Of a stretch of 13,034 nt of DNA, positions 1-8,344 are shown in pieces; the first letter of the stretch is position 1, and the number at the start of each line of letters is the position of its first letter. The position numbers and the translations under genes are program-made. Under the pieces are notes generated by a model, which made no database searches, was not told the DNA's origin, and saw nothing but the letters and a program-made list of their open reading frames with translations. The stretch comes from JAWRCU01 sp033542235 (GTDB taxonomy: Bacteria; Pseudomonadota; Alphaproteobacteria; Rhizobiales; Rhizobiaceae): assembly GCF_033542235.1 (NCBI RefSeq), contig NZ_JAWRCU010000039.1, positions 1 through 13,034 on the forward strand. Direction: 5' to 3'.

Positions 1-461
1 TGCTCATCGACGGTTGTAGCCGAAGGGGCGTCGGGCGACTTCGCCAAGCCTCGAACCGGATGGCCATCCGGTTCGAGGCTCAGTCGCTTCCATCGCACAG
101 AAATCTTTCCGCGCAGATACAAGGGGCTGCGCCCGACGGTCAAAATCTACCATCGGCGGTGTCAACCGCGGTAGGCGGCGTTCCTTCACCGCAAGATGAA
201 TCGGCGTAGAGCCTTTCACCCTATGGCCGTGACAATGTTGCTGCGGATGGAAACAATCCACCCCGGATGTTTCACTTCAGCATGCGACGGCGGAGATTTC
301 TCGAAACAACCCACAACTACGCTGTCGCTGATGCTGTAGGAGGGTCGGGGCAACGAGCGAAGGCGATATTGTTGCGCCGGCGCTCGGATCTGCGAATGCA
401 GACGACATTCCCGGCCTCAAGCTGTAAACTGAGCCAATTGGGGGCTGCCGAGAGGTTTATC
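1..461. other. Left intergenic region with no convincing gene
   Basis: I see no supported gene here. A reverse-strand open frame at 4-261 exists but resembles no family I know, has no clear ribosome-binding site, and its 3' part runs through a perfect palindrome. The in-frame extension of the downstream SBP56 gene back to 267 is arginine-rich and unlike that family, so I treat it as untranslated. The region presumably holds the promoter of the SBP56 gene, but I found no convincing -35/-10 pair. Confidence 0.5.
47..80. repeat. Perfect 34-bp palindrome
   Basis: Bases 47-63 are the exact reverse complement of bases 64-80 (17 + 17 bp, no spacer); the left arm begins AGCCTCGAACCGG. The transcript from either strand would fold into a long hairpin. 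No T-tract follows on either strand, so it is not a classical Rho-independent terminator. It does not share the CTCCCCGT core of the other repeats in the window. It could be a transcript-end hairpin, a dimeric protein site, or a remnant of a mobile element end. Confidence 0.75.
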
Positions 462-1856
462 ATGGCAAGCTGGAGACCCGATCCTTCATTTTATCCCTCG
501 CCGAGAATGGCAGCCAAGGCGCCGGCCGAAGGGCTGGCCTATGTGGCCGCCTTCGATCCCGACCGCAAGAAACCCGACGCGATCGCCGTCGTCGATGTCA
601 ATCCGACCTCCTCGACCTATTCGCGGATCGTCGGCCAGGTGGACATGCCGAACCTAGGCGACGAGCTGCATCATTTCGGCTGGAACGCGTGTTCGTCCTG
701 CCTGTGTCCGAATGCGCCGCATCCCCACATGGAGCGTCGTTATCTCGTGGTTCCCGGCCTTCGATCGTCGCGGCTCCACATCATCGACACCAAGCCCGAT
801 CCGAGGAATCCGAAGATCGTCAGGGTCATTGAACCCGAGGAGATCGCGGAAAAGGCAGGATATACGCGGCTGCACACGATCCATTGCGGACCGGAGGGGA
901 TATACGTCAACGCGCTCGGCAATGCCGAAGGCAAGGCGCCCGGCGGCATATTCCTGCTCGACCCCGATAGCTTCGACGTGCTCGGCCAGTGGGAGATGGA
1001 TCGCGGCCCACAGAAGCTCGCCTATGACTTCTGGTGGCATCTTGGCCATGACACGATGGTGACGAGCGAATGGGGGACGCCCGACACGTTCGAGAGCGGG
1101 CTGATCCCCGAGGTCCTGCTCGGCAGCAAATATGGGCGTCGGCTCCATTTCTGGGACCTGCACAAGCGCAAGCATCTGCAGGAGATCGACTTCGGTGAGG
1201 AGCACCAGCTCGTGTTCGAGTTGAGGCCGGCGCATGACCCGACCAAGGCCTACGGCTTCGTTGGCTGCGTGATCAGCCTGAAGGATCTGTCGTCCTCGAT
1301 CTGGACCTGGTACCGCGAGGGCAACAAATGGGGCGCGACCAAGGTGATCACGATCCCGGCCGAGCCGGCCGATCCCGATCGCCTGCCGCCAGTCCTCAAA
1401 GGCTTCAATGCCGTCGCCCCGCTGGTCACCGACATCGACCTCTCGATGGACGACCGCTTCCTCTACGTCTCCTGCTGGGGCACCGGCGACATGATCCAGT
1501 ACGACGTATCGGATCCCTTCAAGCCGAAGGAGACGGGAAGGGTCCGCATCGGCGGCATCGTTTCCCGCGCCAGCCATCCTGGCGCCAAGAACGGCACGCT
1601 GAATGGCGGCCCACAGATGGTCGAGATCAGCCGCGACGGCAAGCGCGTCTACTTCACCAACTCGCTCTACGGACCTATCGACCCGCAGTTCTATCCCGAG
1701 GGGATCGACGGCTGGATGGTGAAGCTCGATGTCGGCGAGAATGGCGGCATCAAGTTCGACGAGAAGTTCTTCGTCGATTGGCCGAAAGGCCATCGGCCGC
1801 ATCAGGTGCGGCTGGAAGGTGGAGACTGCTCGTCCGACTCCTACTGCTATCCATGA
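462..1856 (+). CDS. SBP56-family protein (selenium-binding protein / methanethiol oxidase)
   Basis: This is a 464-residue protein of the SBP56 family, whose characterised members (human SELENBP1 and bacterial MtoX) oxidise methanethiol to formaldehyde, H2S and H2O2; bacterial MtoX is copper dependent. Family marks are the segment ELHHFGWNACSSC at residues 69-80 with the CSSC cysteines at 77-80, followed by ERRYLVVPGLRSSRLHIID, the segment FWWHLGHDTMVTSEWGTP, and a C-terminal GGDCSSDSYCYP tail. The length fits the family (about 460-470). I chose the ATG at 462 because AGAGG lies 6 nt upstream and family similarity starts there; an in-frame extension to 267 is not family-like. No signal peptide is visible, so a cytoplasmic location is likely, unlike some exported bacterial MtoX. 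A membrane-protein gene follows on the same strand after a repeat. The family assignment is firm; the exact substrate is inference. Confidence 0.93.
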   Translation: MASWRPDPSFYPSPRMAAKAPAEGLAYVAAFDPDRKKPDAIAVVDVNPTSSTYSRIVGQVDMPNLGDELHHFGWNACSSCLCPNAPHPHMERRYLVVPGLRSSRLHIIDTKPDPRNPKIVRVIEPEEIAEKAGYTRLHTIHCGPEGIYVNALGNAEGKAPGGIFLLDPDSFDVLGQWEMDRGPQKLAYDFWWHLGHDTMVTSEWGTPDTFESGLIPEVLLGSKYGRRLHFWDLHKRKHLQEIDFGEEHQLVFELRPAHDPTKAYGFVGCVISLKDLSSSIWTWYREGNKWGATKVITIPAEPADPDRLPPVLKGFNAVAPLVTDIDLSMDDRFLYVSCWGTGDMIQYDVSDPFKPKETGRVRIGGIVSRASHPGAKNGTLNGGPQMVEISRDGKRVYFTNSLYGPIDPQFYPEGIDGWMVKLDVGENGGIKFDEKFFVDWPKGHRPHQVRLEGGDCSSDSYCYP

Positions 1857-1907
1857 TGTGCCGGGCACCTGACATGTATGGGCAGGGCAATCGCATATGA
1901 CACGGAG

Positions 1908-2048
1908 GACCCCCACTCCGCCTCGCTTCGCTCGGCACCTCCCCCCCTCAAAAGGGCAGAGGAAGGGCGACTGGCATTGCGGCCGGCGCTTCCTCTCCCC
2001 CGTCGACCGGGGGAGAGGTGGTGCGCAAAGCGAACCGGAGTGGGGGTC
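1908..2048. repeat. Palindromic mosaic intergenic repeat (copy 1)
   Basis: The outer arms are 13-bp perfect inverted repeats (GACCCCCACTCCG at 1908-1920; its complement at 2036-2048). Inside is a second hairpin, CCTCTCCCCC (1992-2001) / GGGGGAGAGG (2009-2018), around a GTCGAC-containing loop. The element fills the gap between the SBP56 gene and the membrane-protein gene and ends five bases before the likely ribosome-binding site of the latter. It looks like a rhizobial intergenic mosaic element (RIME-like) and differs in its outer arms from the other copies in the window. Confidence 0.75.
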
Positions 2049-2062
2049 GATCAGGATCTAGC

Positions 2063-2680
2063 ATGTCGCCCTGGCTGATCCTTGCCGGCCTCGGCGCCTT
2101 CCATGGCCTGAACCCGGCCATGGGCTGGCTGTTTTCGGTCGCGCTTGGCATGCACCGCAAGAGCCGACGCATTGTCTGGCTCTCGCTTGTCCCGATAGCG
2201 CTGGGGCATGCGGCGTCGGTGGCGGCCGTCGTGCTCGCGGTCGCAGCCCTCGGATTGGTCATCGACCAGCATCCGCTGGAAGTGATGGCCGGCCTGCTGC
2301 TTATCGCCTGGGCCGCCTACCAGCTGATCTGCGGTCACCGCCATAAAGTCCGTATCCGCATGCAGACGGGTCTCGCCGGGCTTGGCCTCTGGTCCTTTCT
2401 GATGGCGACGAGCCACGGGGCAGGGTTGATGCTGGTGCCGGTCGTCATGCCGCTCTGTCTCGCTGCGACGCCGGCGCACGAACTCACGGCCGCAGGCTCG
2501 CTGCCGGTGTCCCTTGCGGCTGTCGGCGTGCACACGGCGGCGATGCTCGCCGTAACCGCTGCGATTGCGGCAATCGTCTACGAATGGCTGGATATTGCCT
2601 TCCTGCGGCGTGGCTGGATCAACCTCGACTATCTCTGGACCGCGGCACTGACGGCAGCTGGGCTCATCCTCGTGGTCTAG
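2063..2680 (+). CDS. Polytopic membrane protein, function unknown (possible metal-related accessory)
   Basis: This 205-residue, very hydrophobic protein has about five to six membrane segments (roughly residues 3-28, 38-64, 74-90, 104-134, 146-172, 188-205). Histidines lie within or beside the segments in small motifs: HGLNPAMGW (14-22), GHAAS (49-53), GHRHKVR (91-97), TSHGAGLM (116-123) and VHTAAM (156-161). Such motifs recall nickel/cobalt permeases and UreH/HupE-like proteins, but I cannot assign a family from sequence alone. I chose the ATG at 2063 because AGGA lies 6 nt upstream; a start at 2018 would lie inside the repeat element and add an arginine-rich stretch. It follows the SBP56 gene on the same strand, so a role in metal supply, export or redox coupling for that enzyme is conceivable (inference). 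Confidence 0.75.
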   Translation: MSPWLILAGLGAFHGLNPAMGWLFSVALGMHRKSRRIVWLSLVPIALGHAASVAAVVLAVAALGLVIDQHPLEVMAGLLLIAWAAYQLICGHRHKVRIRMQTGLAGLGLWSFLMATSHGAGLMLVPVVMPLCLAATPAHELTAAGSLPVSLAAVGVHTAAMLAVTAAIAAIVYEWLDIAFLRRGWINLDYLWTAALTAAGLILVV

Positions 2681-2713
2681 GGCGTGCTGCACAACTCGTT
2701 TGACGCAGGCGCT

Positions 2714-2813
2714 GCCCCTCACCCTCTCCCCGTGAACGACGGGGAGAGGGGATTCTGAGACGTTGCCGCCCCCCTCTCCCCATTCTTACGGGGAGAGGGC
2801 AAGGGTGAGGGGC
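2714..2813. repeat. Palindromic mosaic repeat between convergent genes (copy 2)
   Basis: The outer arms GCCCCTCACCCT (2714-2725) and AGGGTGAGGGGC (2802-2813) are perfect complements. They enclose two hairpins: CCCTCTCCCCGT / ACGGGGAGAGGG (2722-2733 / 2739-2750) and CCCTCTCCCC / GGGGAGAGGG (2772-2781 / 2790-2799). It lies between the 3' ends of two convergent genes, where its hairpins could end or protect both transcripts, although there are no T-tracts. Confidence 0.8.
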
Positions 2814-2847
2814 GGCGCCAACGCAAAACCAGAAGACCCCGGCTGCC

Positions 2848-3846
<999 letters not shown>

Positions 3847-3859
3847 GAGAGTCTCCTTC

Positions 3860-4699
3860 TCACTTCACCGCTCCCGATGTGATGCCGCGGATCAGTTGCC
3901 GCGAGAAGATGAGATAGAGGACGAGCACCGGCAGGATCGCCAGCGAGAGCGCGGCAAGCACCGCGTTCCAGTTGGTGACGAACTGACCGATGAAGATCTG
4001 TGTGCCGAGCGTGATGGTCTTGGTGTTCTCGGCCGGCGCCAGGATCAGCGGGAACCAAAGGTCGTTCCAGATCGGGATCATGGTGAAGACGGCGACGGTC
4101 GCCATCGCCGGGCGCACCAGCGGCAGCACCAGACGGAAGAAGATGCGGTATTCGGAAAGGCCGTCGATGCGGCCGGCATTCTTCAGGTCGTCCGAGACCT
4201 GCTTCATGAACTCCGACAGGATGAACACCGAAAGCGGCAGACCCTGCGCCGTATAGACCAGAATAAGCGCGGTAAGGGTGTTCACCAGACCGCTGGCCAC
4301 CATCAGCTGCAGGATGGCGACGGTGCCGAGCCGGATCGGGATCATGATGCCGAGCGCCAGGTAAAGGCCCATAAGCGTGTTGCCGCGGAAGCGGTATTCG
4401 GAAAGCGCGAAGGCGGCCATCGCGCCGAAGAGCAGCACGAAGAACAGCGATGCGACGGTGACGATCAGGCTGTTCTGGAAATAGGCGAAGAAGTCGCCCT
4501 GGCTGAGCACGGTCGTGTAGCCGATCAGGTCGAATGTCTTGGCGGTCGGCGGAGCGAGCGGCGAATTGAAGATCGCGGCGCGCGATTTGAACGAGTTGAC
4601 GATGATGACCAGCACCGGGAAAAGCGCGATCACCGTGTAGAGGATGAGGACCGCATGCGCCGCGATCGTGCGGGCCGGGGAGGAGCGCGCCTGGCTCAT
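3860..4699 (-). CDS. CUT1 ABC sugar transporter permease (MalG-like)
   Basis: This is an inner-membrane permease of 279 residues. About six membrane segments are visible (roughly 13-35, 77-99, 111-134, 140-162, 196-217, 248-268). The cytoplasmic EAA loop that docks to the ATPase is at about 171-194 (DLKNAGRIDGLSEYRIFFRLVLPL), the typical form of the MalG branch. The ATG at 4699 has GAGG 7 nt upstream. The gene is separated from the first permease by 264 nt that contain a large inverted repeat. The partner subunits in the operon are the permease at 4964-5914, the ATPase at 2848-3846 and the binding protein at 6109-7368. The substrate is inferred from the neighbours to be an amino sugar. Confidence 0.93.
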   Translation of the reverse strand: MSQARSSPARTIAAHAVLILYTVIALFPVLVIIVNSFKSRAAIFNSPLAPPTAKTFDLIGYTTVLSQGDFFAYFQNSLIVTVASLFFVLLFGAMAAFALSEYRFRGNTLMGLYLALGIMIPIRLGTVAILQLMVASGLVNTLTALILVYTAQGLPLSVFILSEFMKQVSDDLKNAGRIDGLSEYRIFFRLVLPLVRPAMATVAVFTMIPIWNDLWFPLILAPAENTKTITLGTQIFIGQFVTNWNAVLAALSLAILPVLVLYLIFSRQLIRGITSGAVK

Positions 4700-4733
4700 G
4701 GGTGCGCCTCATGGGGATGGTGGCGCCCTGCAC

Positions 4734-4921
4734 ACCCCTCATCCGTCTCGGCGCTTTGCGCCGATCCACCTTCTCCCACAAGGGGAGAAGGGGGAGACTG
4801 GCATTTAGCTCGCCGCAAATCTCGAACTTCGGAGATTGGCAGTGACCTATGTGCAGCGCTCCCCCTTCTCCCCTTGTGGGAGAAGGTGGCTCGGCGCGCA
4901 GCGCCGAGACGGATGAGGGGT
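4734..4921. repeat. Large perfect-armed inverted repeat between permease genes (copy 3)
   Basis: The outer arms at 4734-4754 and 4901-4921 are 21-bp perfect complements (ACCCCTCATCCGTCTCGGCG...). The inner arms at 4766-4795 and 4860-4889 are 30-bp perfect complements containing CTTCTCCCACAAGGGGAGAAG. The central 64 bp hold a further small hairpin, AATCTC...GAGATT. The element would fold the inter-permease mRNA into one very stable cruciform-like stem. The perfect arms suggest recent origin or homogenisation of this copy. Confidence 0.88.
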
Positions 4922-4963
4922 ACTCCAGAAAGCGCTGCGGAAACCATCAGCATCCCCACCCCC

Positions 4964-5914
4964 TCAGAACTGATACCGTCTCAGCCGCGTCTGCACGGCG
5001 AAGAGATAGAGGCACACGCCGGCGAGAATGATGAAGAACATCATCGAGGCGATCGTTGCGCCCATGTTCGGGTCGCCGAGCTGCAGCTGGAAGCCGAAGA
5101 AGGTGCGGTAGAGGAAGGTGCCGAGGATGTCTGTCGAGAAGTTCGGGCCGGCCAGCGCGCCCTGCGCCGCGTAAATCAGGTCGAAGGCATTGAAATTGCC
5201 GACAAAGGTGAGGATCGAGATGATACCGATCGACGGCAGGATCAGCGGCAGCTTGATTTTCCAGAATTGCGACACGCCGGTGATGCCGTCCATCTCGGCC
5301 GCTTCGATCACCTCGTCGGGGATCGACAGCATGGCCGCGTAGATCAGCATCATCGGGATGCCGACGAACTGCCAGACCGAGATCAGGCTGAGCGTGGTGA
5401 GCGCATATTCCTCCTTGCCGAGCAACGGCACGAACAGGCTCTTCAGGCCGACGAAGCTGAGCAGATAGGGCGCCACGCCCCACAGCGGCGACAGGATCAG
5501 TTTCCAGACGAAGCCGACAATGACGAAAGAGAGGATCGTCGGGATGAAGATCGCGGTGCGATAGAAGGCGCGCAGGCGCAGCTTCGGGTTGGAGAGGAGG
5601 GCTGCAAGCAGAACGCCGATCGGGTTCTGCACCAGCATGTGGATGATGAAGAACCAGCAATTGTTCCAGAGCGCGTTCCAGAAGTTCACCGACCAGCGCG
5701 GATCGCCGAACAGGGTGCGGAAATTATCGAGGCCCACAAAGACCGGCACCCGGTCGACCACTCGAAACAGGGAAAGCTGCAGCGTGCCGAACAGGGGCAC
5801 GATCATGACCAGCGTATAGACGAGCACCGCCGGCGCCAGGAACACGGCGATGTGCCAGCGCGTCGCCTTTTTCTCTCCGATCAGCTCGTCTTGTGCGGTC
5901 AGCTCGACAGTCAT
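4964..5914 (-). CDS. CUT1 ABC sugar transporter permease (MalF-like)
   Basis: This is a 316-residue inner-membrane permease with about six membrane segments (roughly 22-44, 83-107, 119-140, 171-197, 226-246, 285-306). The ATPase-docking EAA loop is EAAEMDGITGVSQFWKIKLP at about 204-223. The N-terminal region before the first segment and the length fit the MalF-like half of CUT1 importers. The ATG at 5914 is the only reasonable start, since an in-frame TGA lies 27 nt upstream, yet there is no clear Shine-Dalgarno sequence. This suggests weaker translation than the upstream binding-protein gene, from which it is separated by a palindromic repeat. Confidence 0.93.
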   Translation of the reverse strand: MTVELTAQDELIGEKKATRWHIAVFLAPAVLVYTLVMIVPLFGTLQLSLFRVVDRVPVFVGLDNFRTLFGDPRWSVNFWNALWNNCWFFIIHMLVQNPIGVLLAALLSNPKLRLRAFYRTAIFIPTILSFVIVGFVWKLILSPLWGVAPYLLSFVGLKSLFVPLLGKEEYALTTLSLISVWQFVGIPMMLIYAAMLSIPDEVIEAAEMDGITGVSQFWKIKLPLILPSIGIISILTFVGNFNAFDLIYAAQGALAGPNFSTDILGTFLYRTFFGFQLQLGDPNMGATIASMMFFIILAGVCLYLFAVQTRLRRYQF

Positions 5915-5962
5915 CGAATATTGCGCGGTGTCGGATGTTCAGCCAAAACTTTACGCGATGGT

Positions 5963-6078
5963 GCTGCCCCTCATCCGCCTGCCGGCACCTTCTCCCCGTA
6001 AACGGGGAGAAGGAAGATGCGGCGACGCCGACGCCCCCTCTCCCCGTTTACGGGGAGAGGGTAAGGGTGAGGGGCAGC
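5963..6078. repeat. Palindromic mosaic repeat between binding-protein and permease genes (copy 4)
   Basis: The outer arms GCTGCCCCTCA (5963-5973) and TGAGGGGCAGC (6068-6078) are perfect complements. Two hairpins with 12-bp perfect arms and 2-nt loops lie inside: CCTTCTCCCCGT / ACGGGGAGAAGG (5988-5999 / 6002-6013) and CCCTCTCCCCGT / ACGGGGAGAGGG (6036-6047 / 6050-6061). It follows the solute-binding-protein stop codon, the position occupied by REP elements in the E. coli malE-malF interval. Confidence 0.88.
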
Positions 6079-6108
6079 GCCAACGAGCGCGATCAGATCC
6101 AATCCAAC

Positions 6109-7368
6109 TTACTTCTTCGGCTTGAACCAGCTGTCGAGGCCTTCCTGCAGCTTCTTGGCTGCAGCCTCGGGCGTCTCGGTGCCGTTGATCACGTTGGCCG
6201 AGCGGACCCAGGTCTCGTTCTCGAGGTTCGGCGTACCGCGCGACAGGATCTGGTAGGTCGAGCGGATCGTCGACTTGCAGTTCTGCCGCCACGAAACGAA
6301 TTCCTTCGCGAGCGGATCCTGCATCTCGACCGGCGTGTTGGACAGGCTGAAGAAGCCGGGCAGCGCGTTCGCGTAGATCGACGCGAATTCCGGCGACGCG
6401 ACCCAGGACAGGAAGGTCTTTGCCGCGTCCGCATTCGGGCTCTTGGCGTTGAGGCCGATGCCGATGTCGGTGTGGTCCGAGATATAGCAGGTGTCACCGG
6501 CTTTCTTCAACGGCGGCGGGAAGGCGCCCATCTTGAACTGCGCCTGCGTGTTGAAGCCCGAAATCTCCCAGGAGCCGGCCGGGTAGATCGCGGCGCGGCC
6601 GAGCGTGAACAGGTTCTGGCTGTCCGGATAGGCCTGCGCCTCGAACCCGTCGCCGAGATAGGGCTTCCACTTGGCGAGCGTGGCGAAGGGCTCGACCCAT
6701 TGCGGGTCGGTCAGCTTCTGCTCGCCCTTGATCAGCGCGGTGCGGCCCTCCTCGCCGTGCCAGTAGTTCGGGCCGATGTTCTGGTAGCCCATGGTCGCGG
6801 CTTCCCAGAGGTCCTTGGTGCCCATGGCCATCGGGATGTAGGTGCCGTCGGCCTTGATCTTGTCGAGAGCGGCGAAGAACTCATCCTCGGTCTTGGGCGG
6901 CGTGATGCCGAGCTTGTCGAAGGCATCCTTGTTGTAGATGAAGCCATGGATGACTGAGGCCATCGGCACGCAGAAGGTCGACTTGCCGTCGTCGGTCGTC
7001 CAGGCGGACTTCGCCACGGCGGAGAAATTCTCCATGCCTGGCAGCGAGGTGAGGTCGGCGAGCTGGCCCTTCTTGAAGAGCTCGAGCGAGGCGTCGAACG
7101 GACGGCAGGTGATGAGATCGCCGGCCGAACCTGCGTCCAGCTTGGCGTTGAGCGCTGCGTTGTACTCGGTCGGAGCGGAGGGCGAGAATACCACCTTGAT
7201 GCCGGGGTTCTTCGCCTCGAAAGCCGGGATCAGCTTCTCCTGCCAGATCGCAAGGTCGTCGTTGCGCCAGCTCTCGATGGTGAGCGTCTTGTCCTGAGCG
7301 GCGGCATAGCCCACTGTGGCGAGCATGCTGGACGCCATCAGAAGCGTCGTAAGTGTAGCTCTTGTCAT
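6109..7368 (-). CDS. ABC transporter periplasmic sugar-binding protein (extracellular solute-binding family 1)
   Basis: This 419-residue secreted protein has a Sec signal peptide (MTRATLTTLLMASSMLATVGYAAA, cleavage likely before QDK). The mature part has the family 1 solute-binding fold: it begins KTLTIESWRNDDLAIWQEKLIPAFEAKNPGIKV and continues with features such as ALNAKLDAGSAGDLITC, IYNKDAFDKLGI, WEAATMGYQNIG, AAIYPAGSWEISGF and AAKTFLSWVASPEF. I chose the ATG at 7368 because GGGAG lies 8 nt upstream and a signal peptide follows directly; an in-frame start at 7389 adds seven residues ahead of it. It lies 30 nt downstream of the murQ-like gene and upstream of the permeases. The substrate is probably GlcNAc, MurNAc or a peptidoglycan/chitin fragment, from context only. 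Confidence 0.93.
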   Translation of the reverse strand: MTRATLTTLLMASSMLATVGYAAAQDKTLTIESWRNDDLAIWQEKLIPAFEAKNPGIKVVFSPSAPTEYNAALNAKLDAGSAGDLITCRPFDASLELFKKGQLADLTSLPGMENFSAVAKSAWTTDDGKSTFCVPMASVIHGFIYNKDAFDKLGITPPKTEDEFFAALDKIKADGTYIPMAMGTKDLWEAATMGYQNIGPNYWHGEEGRTALIKGEQKLTDPQWVEPFATLAKWKPYLGDGFEAQAYPDSQNLFTLGRAAIYPAGSWEISGFNTQAQFKMGAFPPPLKKAGDTCYISDHTDIGIGLNAKSPNADAAKTFLSWVASPEFASIYANALPGFFSLSNTPVEMQDPLAKEFVSWRQNCKSTIRSTYQILSRGTPNLENETWVRSANVINGTETPEAAAKKLQEGLDSWFKPKK

Positions 7369-7398
7369 TCCGGTTTCTCCCTGTTGCATGTTGCCCGT

Positions 7399-8322
7399 TC
7401 AAGTTCCCCGTCGACTGGAGCGGGCGCTCCTGTCGAGTTCTGCCAAGGCTTGGCGCAGGTTGCCGTCGGCGCCGTCCAGCAGGCTTTTGGCCATGCCGAG
7501 ATTGCCGGCGCCGGCAGCAAGCAGCACGGCTTCCTTGACCGCGCCGCCGCTCATTTCGAGATGATTTGCGGCCGCATTCTCAGGCTCACCCGAGATCGCC
7601 GCGACGATACGCGCTGCGCGCGACCGCAGCTTCTTGTTGTCTGCCCTGAGGTTGATCATGTAGCCGTCATGCACATGGCCGAGATGGATAGCAGCCAGCG
7701 TCGACATCATGTTCAGGGTGATTTTTTGGGCCGTCGCCGCGCCGAGCCGCGTCGATCCGGCGATGATTTCCGGCGGCGTCGGCAAAAGGACCGCTATGTC
7801 AGCGAGGGAAATGAGCGGCGTGCCTTCATTGTTGGCGATGCCGACTGTGGCGACGCCCGCCGCCTTCGCTTTCTTCAGCGCGGCGACGGCATAGGGCGTG
7901 GTTCCGCTCGCCGAAAGCGCGATGAGACAATCGCCTTTGCCGATGGCGGCTTGCGCCACGTCGTGGGCGGCCTGGCCCTCATCGTCTTCAGGCGCGCCGG
8001 GCAGGCTCAAGAGCTTCGATGCGCCCTCGGCGAGCAAAAGCTCAATGCGGTCGCGCGCGATGCCGAACGTGCCGGGAAGCTCGAGTGCGTCGGCAACCGC
8101 CATCAGGCCGGAGCTGCCGGCTGCTGCGTAAGCGATGCGGCCCTCCGCGCGCAGTGTGTCGGCTATAAGGGTTGCAGCCGCGGCGATCGGCTCGAGAGCG
8201 GTAAGGACGACAGAAGCGGCGTCGAATTGCGCCGTCGCGAGAAGGCGGAGAATGGTCTCAGTCGGCTGCGTGTCCAGCCCCGCGGCATGCCGATGCGTCT
8301 GTTCGGTGCGGGTCGCCGCCAT
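7399..8322 (-). CDS. murQ: N-acetylmuramic acid 6-phosphate etherase (MurQ-like, SIS domain)
   Basis: This 307-residue SIS-domain protein probably cleaves the D-lactyl ether of MurNAc-6-phosphate, giving GlcNAc-6-phosphate and D-lactate in the cytoplasm. Family marks are TEQTHRHAAGLDTQPTETILRL near the N-terminus, GRIAYAAAGSSGLMAVADALELPGTFG (61-87), the phosphate-binding SASGTTPYAVAALKKAKAAGV (137-157), and EIIAGSTRLGAATAQK (185-200) followed by ITLNMMSTLAAIHLGHVHDG (201-220). From memory, the two catalytic glutamates of E. coli MurQ (E83, E114) are 31 residues apart; E81 in DALELPGTF and E112 in GAPEDD match in position and spacing. Length is near the usual 298. I chose the ATG at 8322 because GGGAG lies 8 nt upstream; an ATG at 8337 has no ribosome-binding site and would sit at the predicted transcript start. 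It is the first gene of the leftward operon, ahead of the ABC importer. Confidence 0.88.
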   Translation of the reverse strand: MAATRTEQTHRHAAGLDTQPTETILRLLATAQFDAASVVLTALEPIAAAATLIADTLRAEGRIAYAAAGSSGLMAVADALELPGTFGIARDRIELLLAEGASKLLSLPGAPEDDEGQAAHDVAQAAIGKGDCLIALSASGTTPYAVAALKKAKAAGVATVGIANNEGTPLISLADIAVLLPTPPEIIAGSTRLGAATAQKITLNMMSTLAAIHLGHVHDGYMINLRADNKKLRSRAARIVAAISGEPENAAANHLEMSGGAVKEAVLLAAGAGNLGMAKSLLDGADGNLRQALAELDRSARSSRRGT

Positions 8323-8330
8323 CTTTCCTT

Positions 8331-8335
8331 CTCCC
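8331..8335 (-). promoter_or_regulatory. Ribosome-binding site deciding the murQ start
   Basis: GGGAG on the reverse strand ends 8 nt before the ATG at 8322. It overlaps the alternative start codon at 8337, which has no such signal of its own, so 8322 is the better start. Confidence 0.6.
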
Positions 8336-8344
8336 ATTTGAAGA

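Noticed and set aside
4..261. 85-codon open frame on the - strand at the left edge
   Set aside because: No recognisable domain, no clear ribosome-binding site, and it runs through the perfect palindrome at 47-80.
267..461. 65-residue N-terminal extension of the SBP56 protein
   Set aside because: It is arginine-rich, has no signal-peptide pattern and no family similarity; the ATG at 462 has a good ribosome-binding site and gives the usual family length.
654..1916. 420-codon open frame on the - strand
   Set aside because: It is antisense to the well-supported SBP56 gene and its product resembles no known family.
2714..2813. CRISPR-like array of CTCCCCGT repeats
   Set aside because: The units are inverted hairpins, not regularly spaced direct repeats, and copies are scattered singly through the window with no cas genes.
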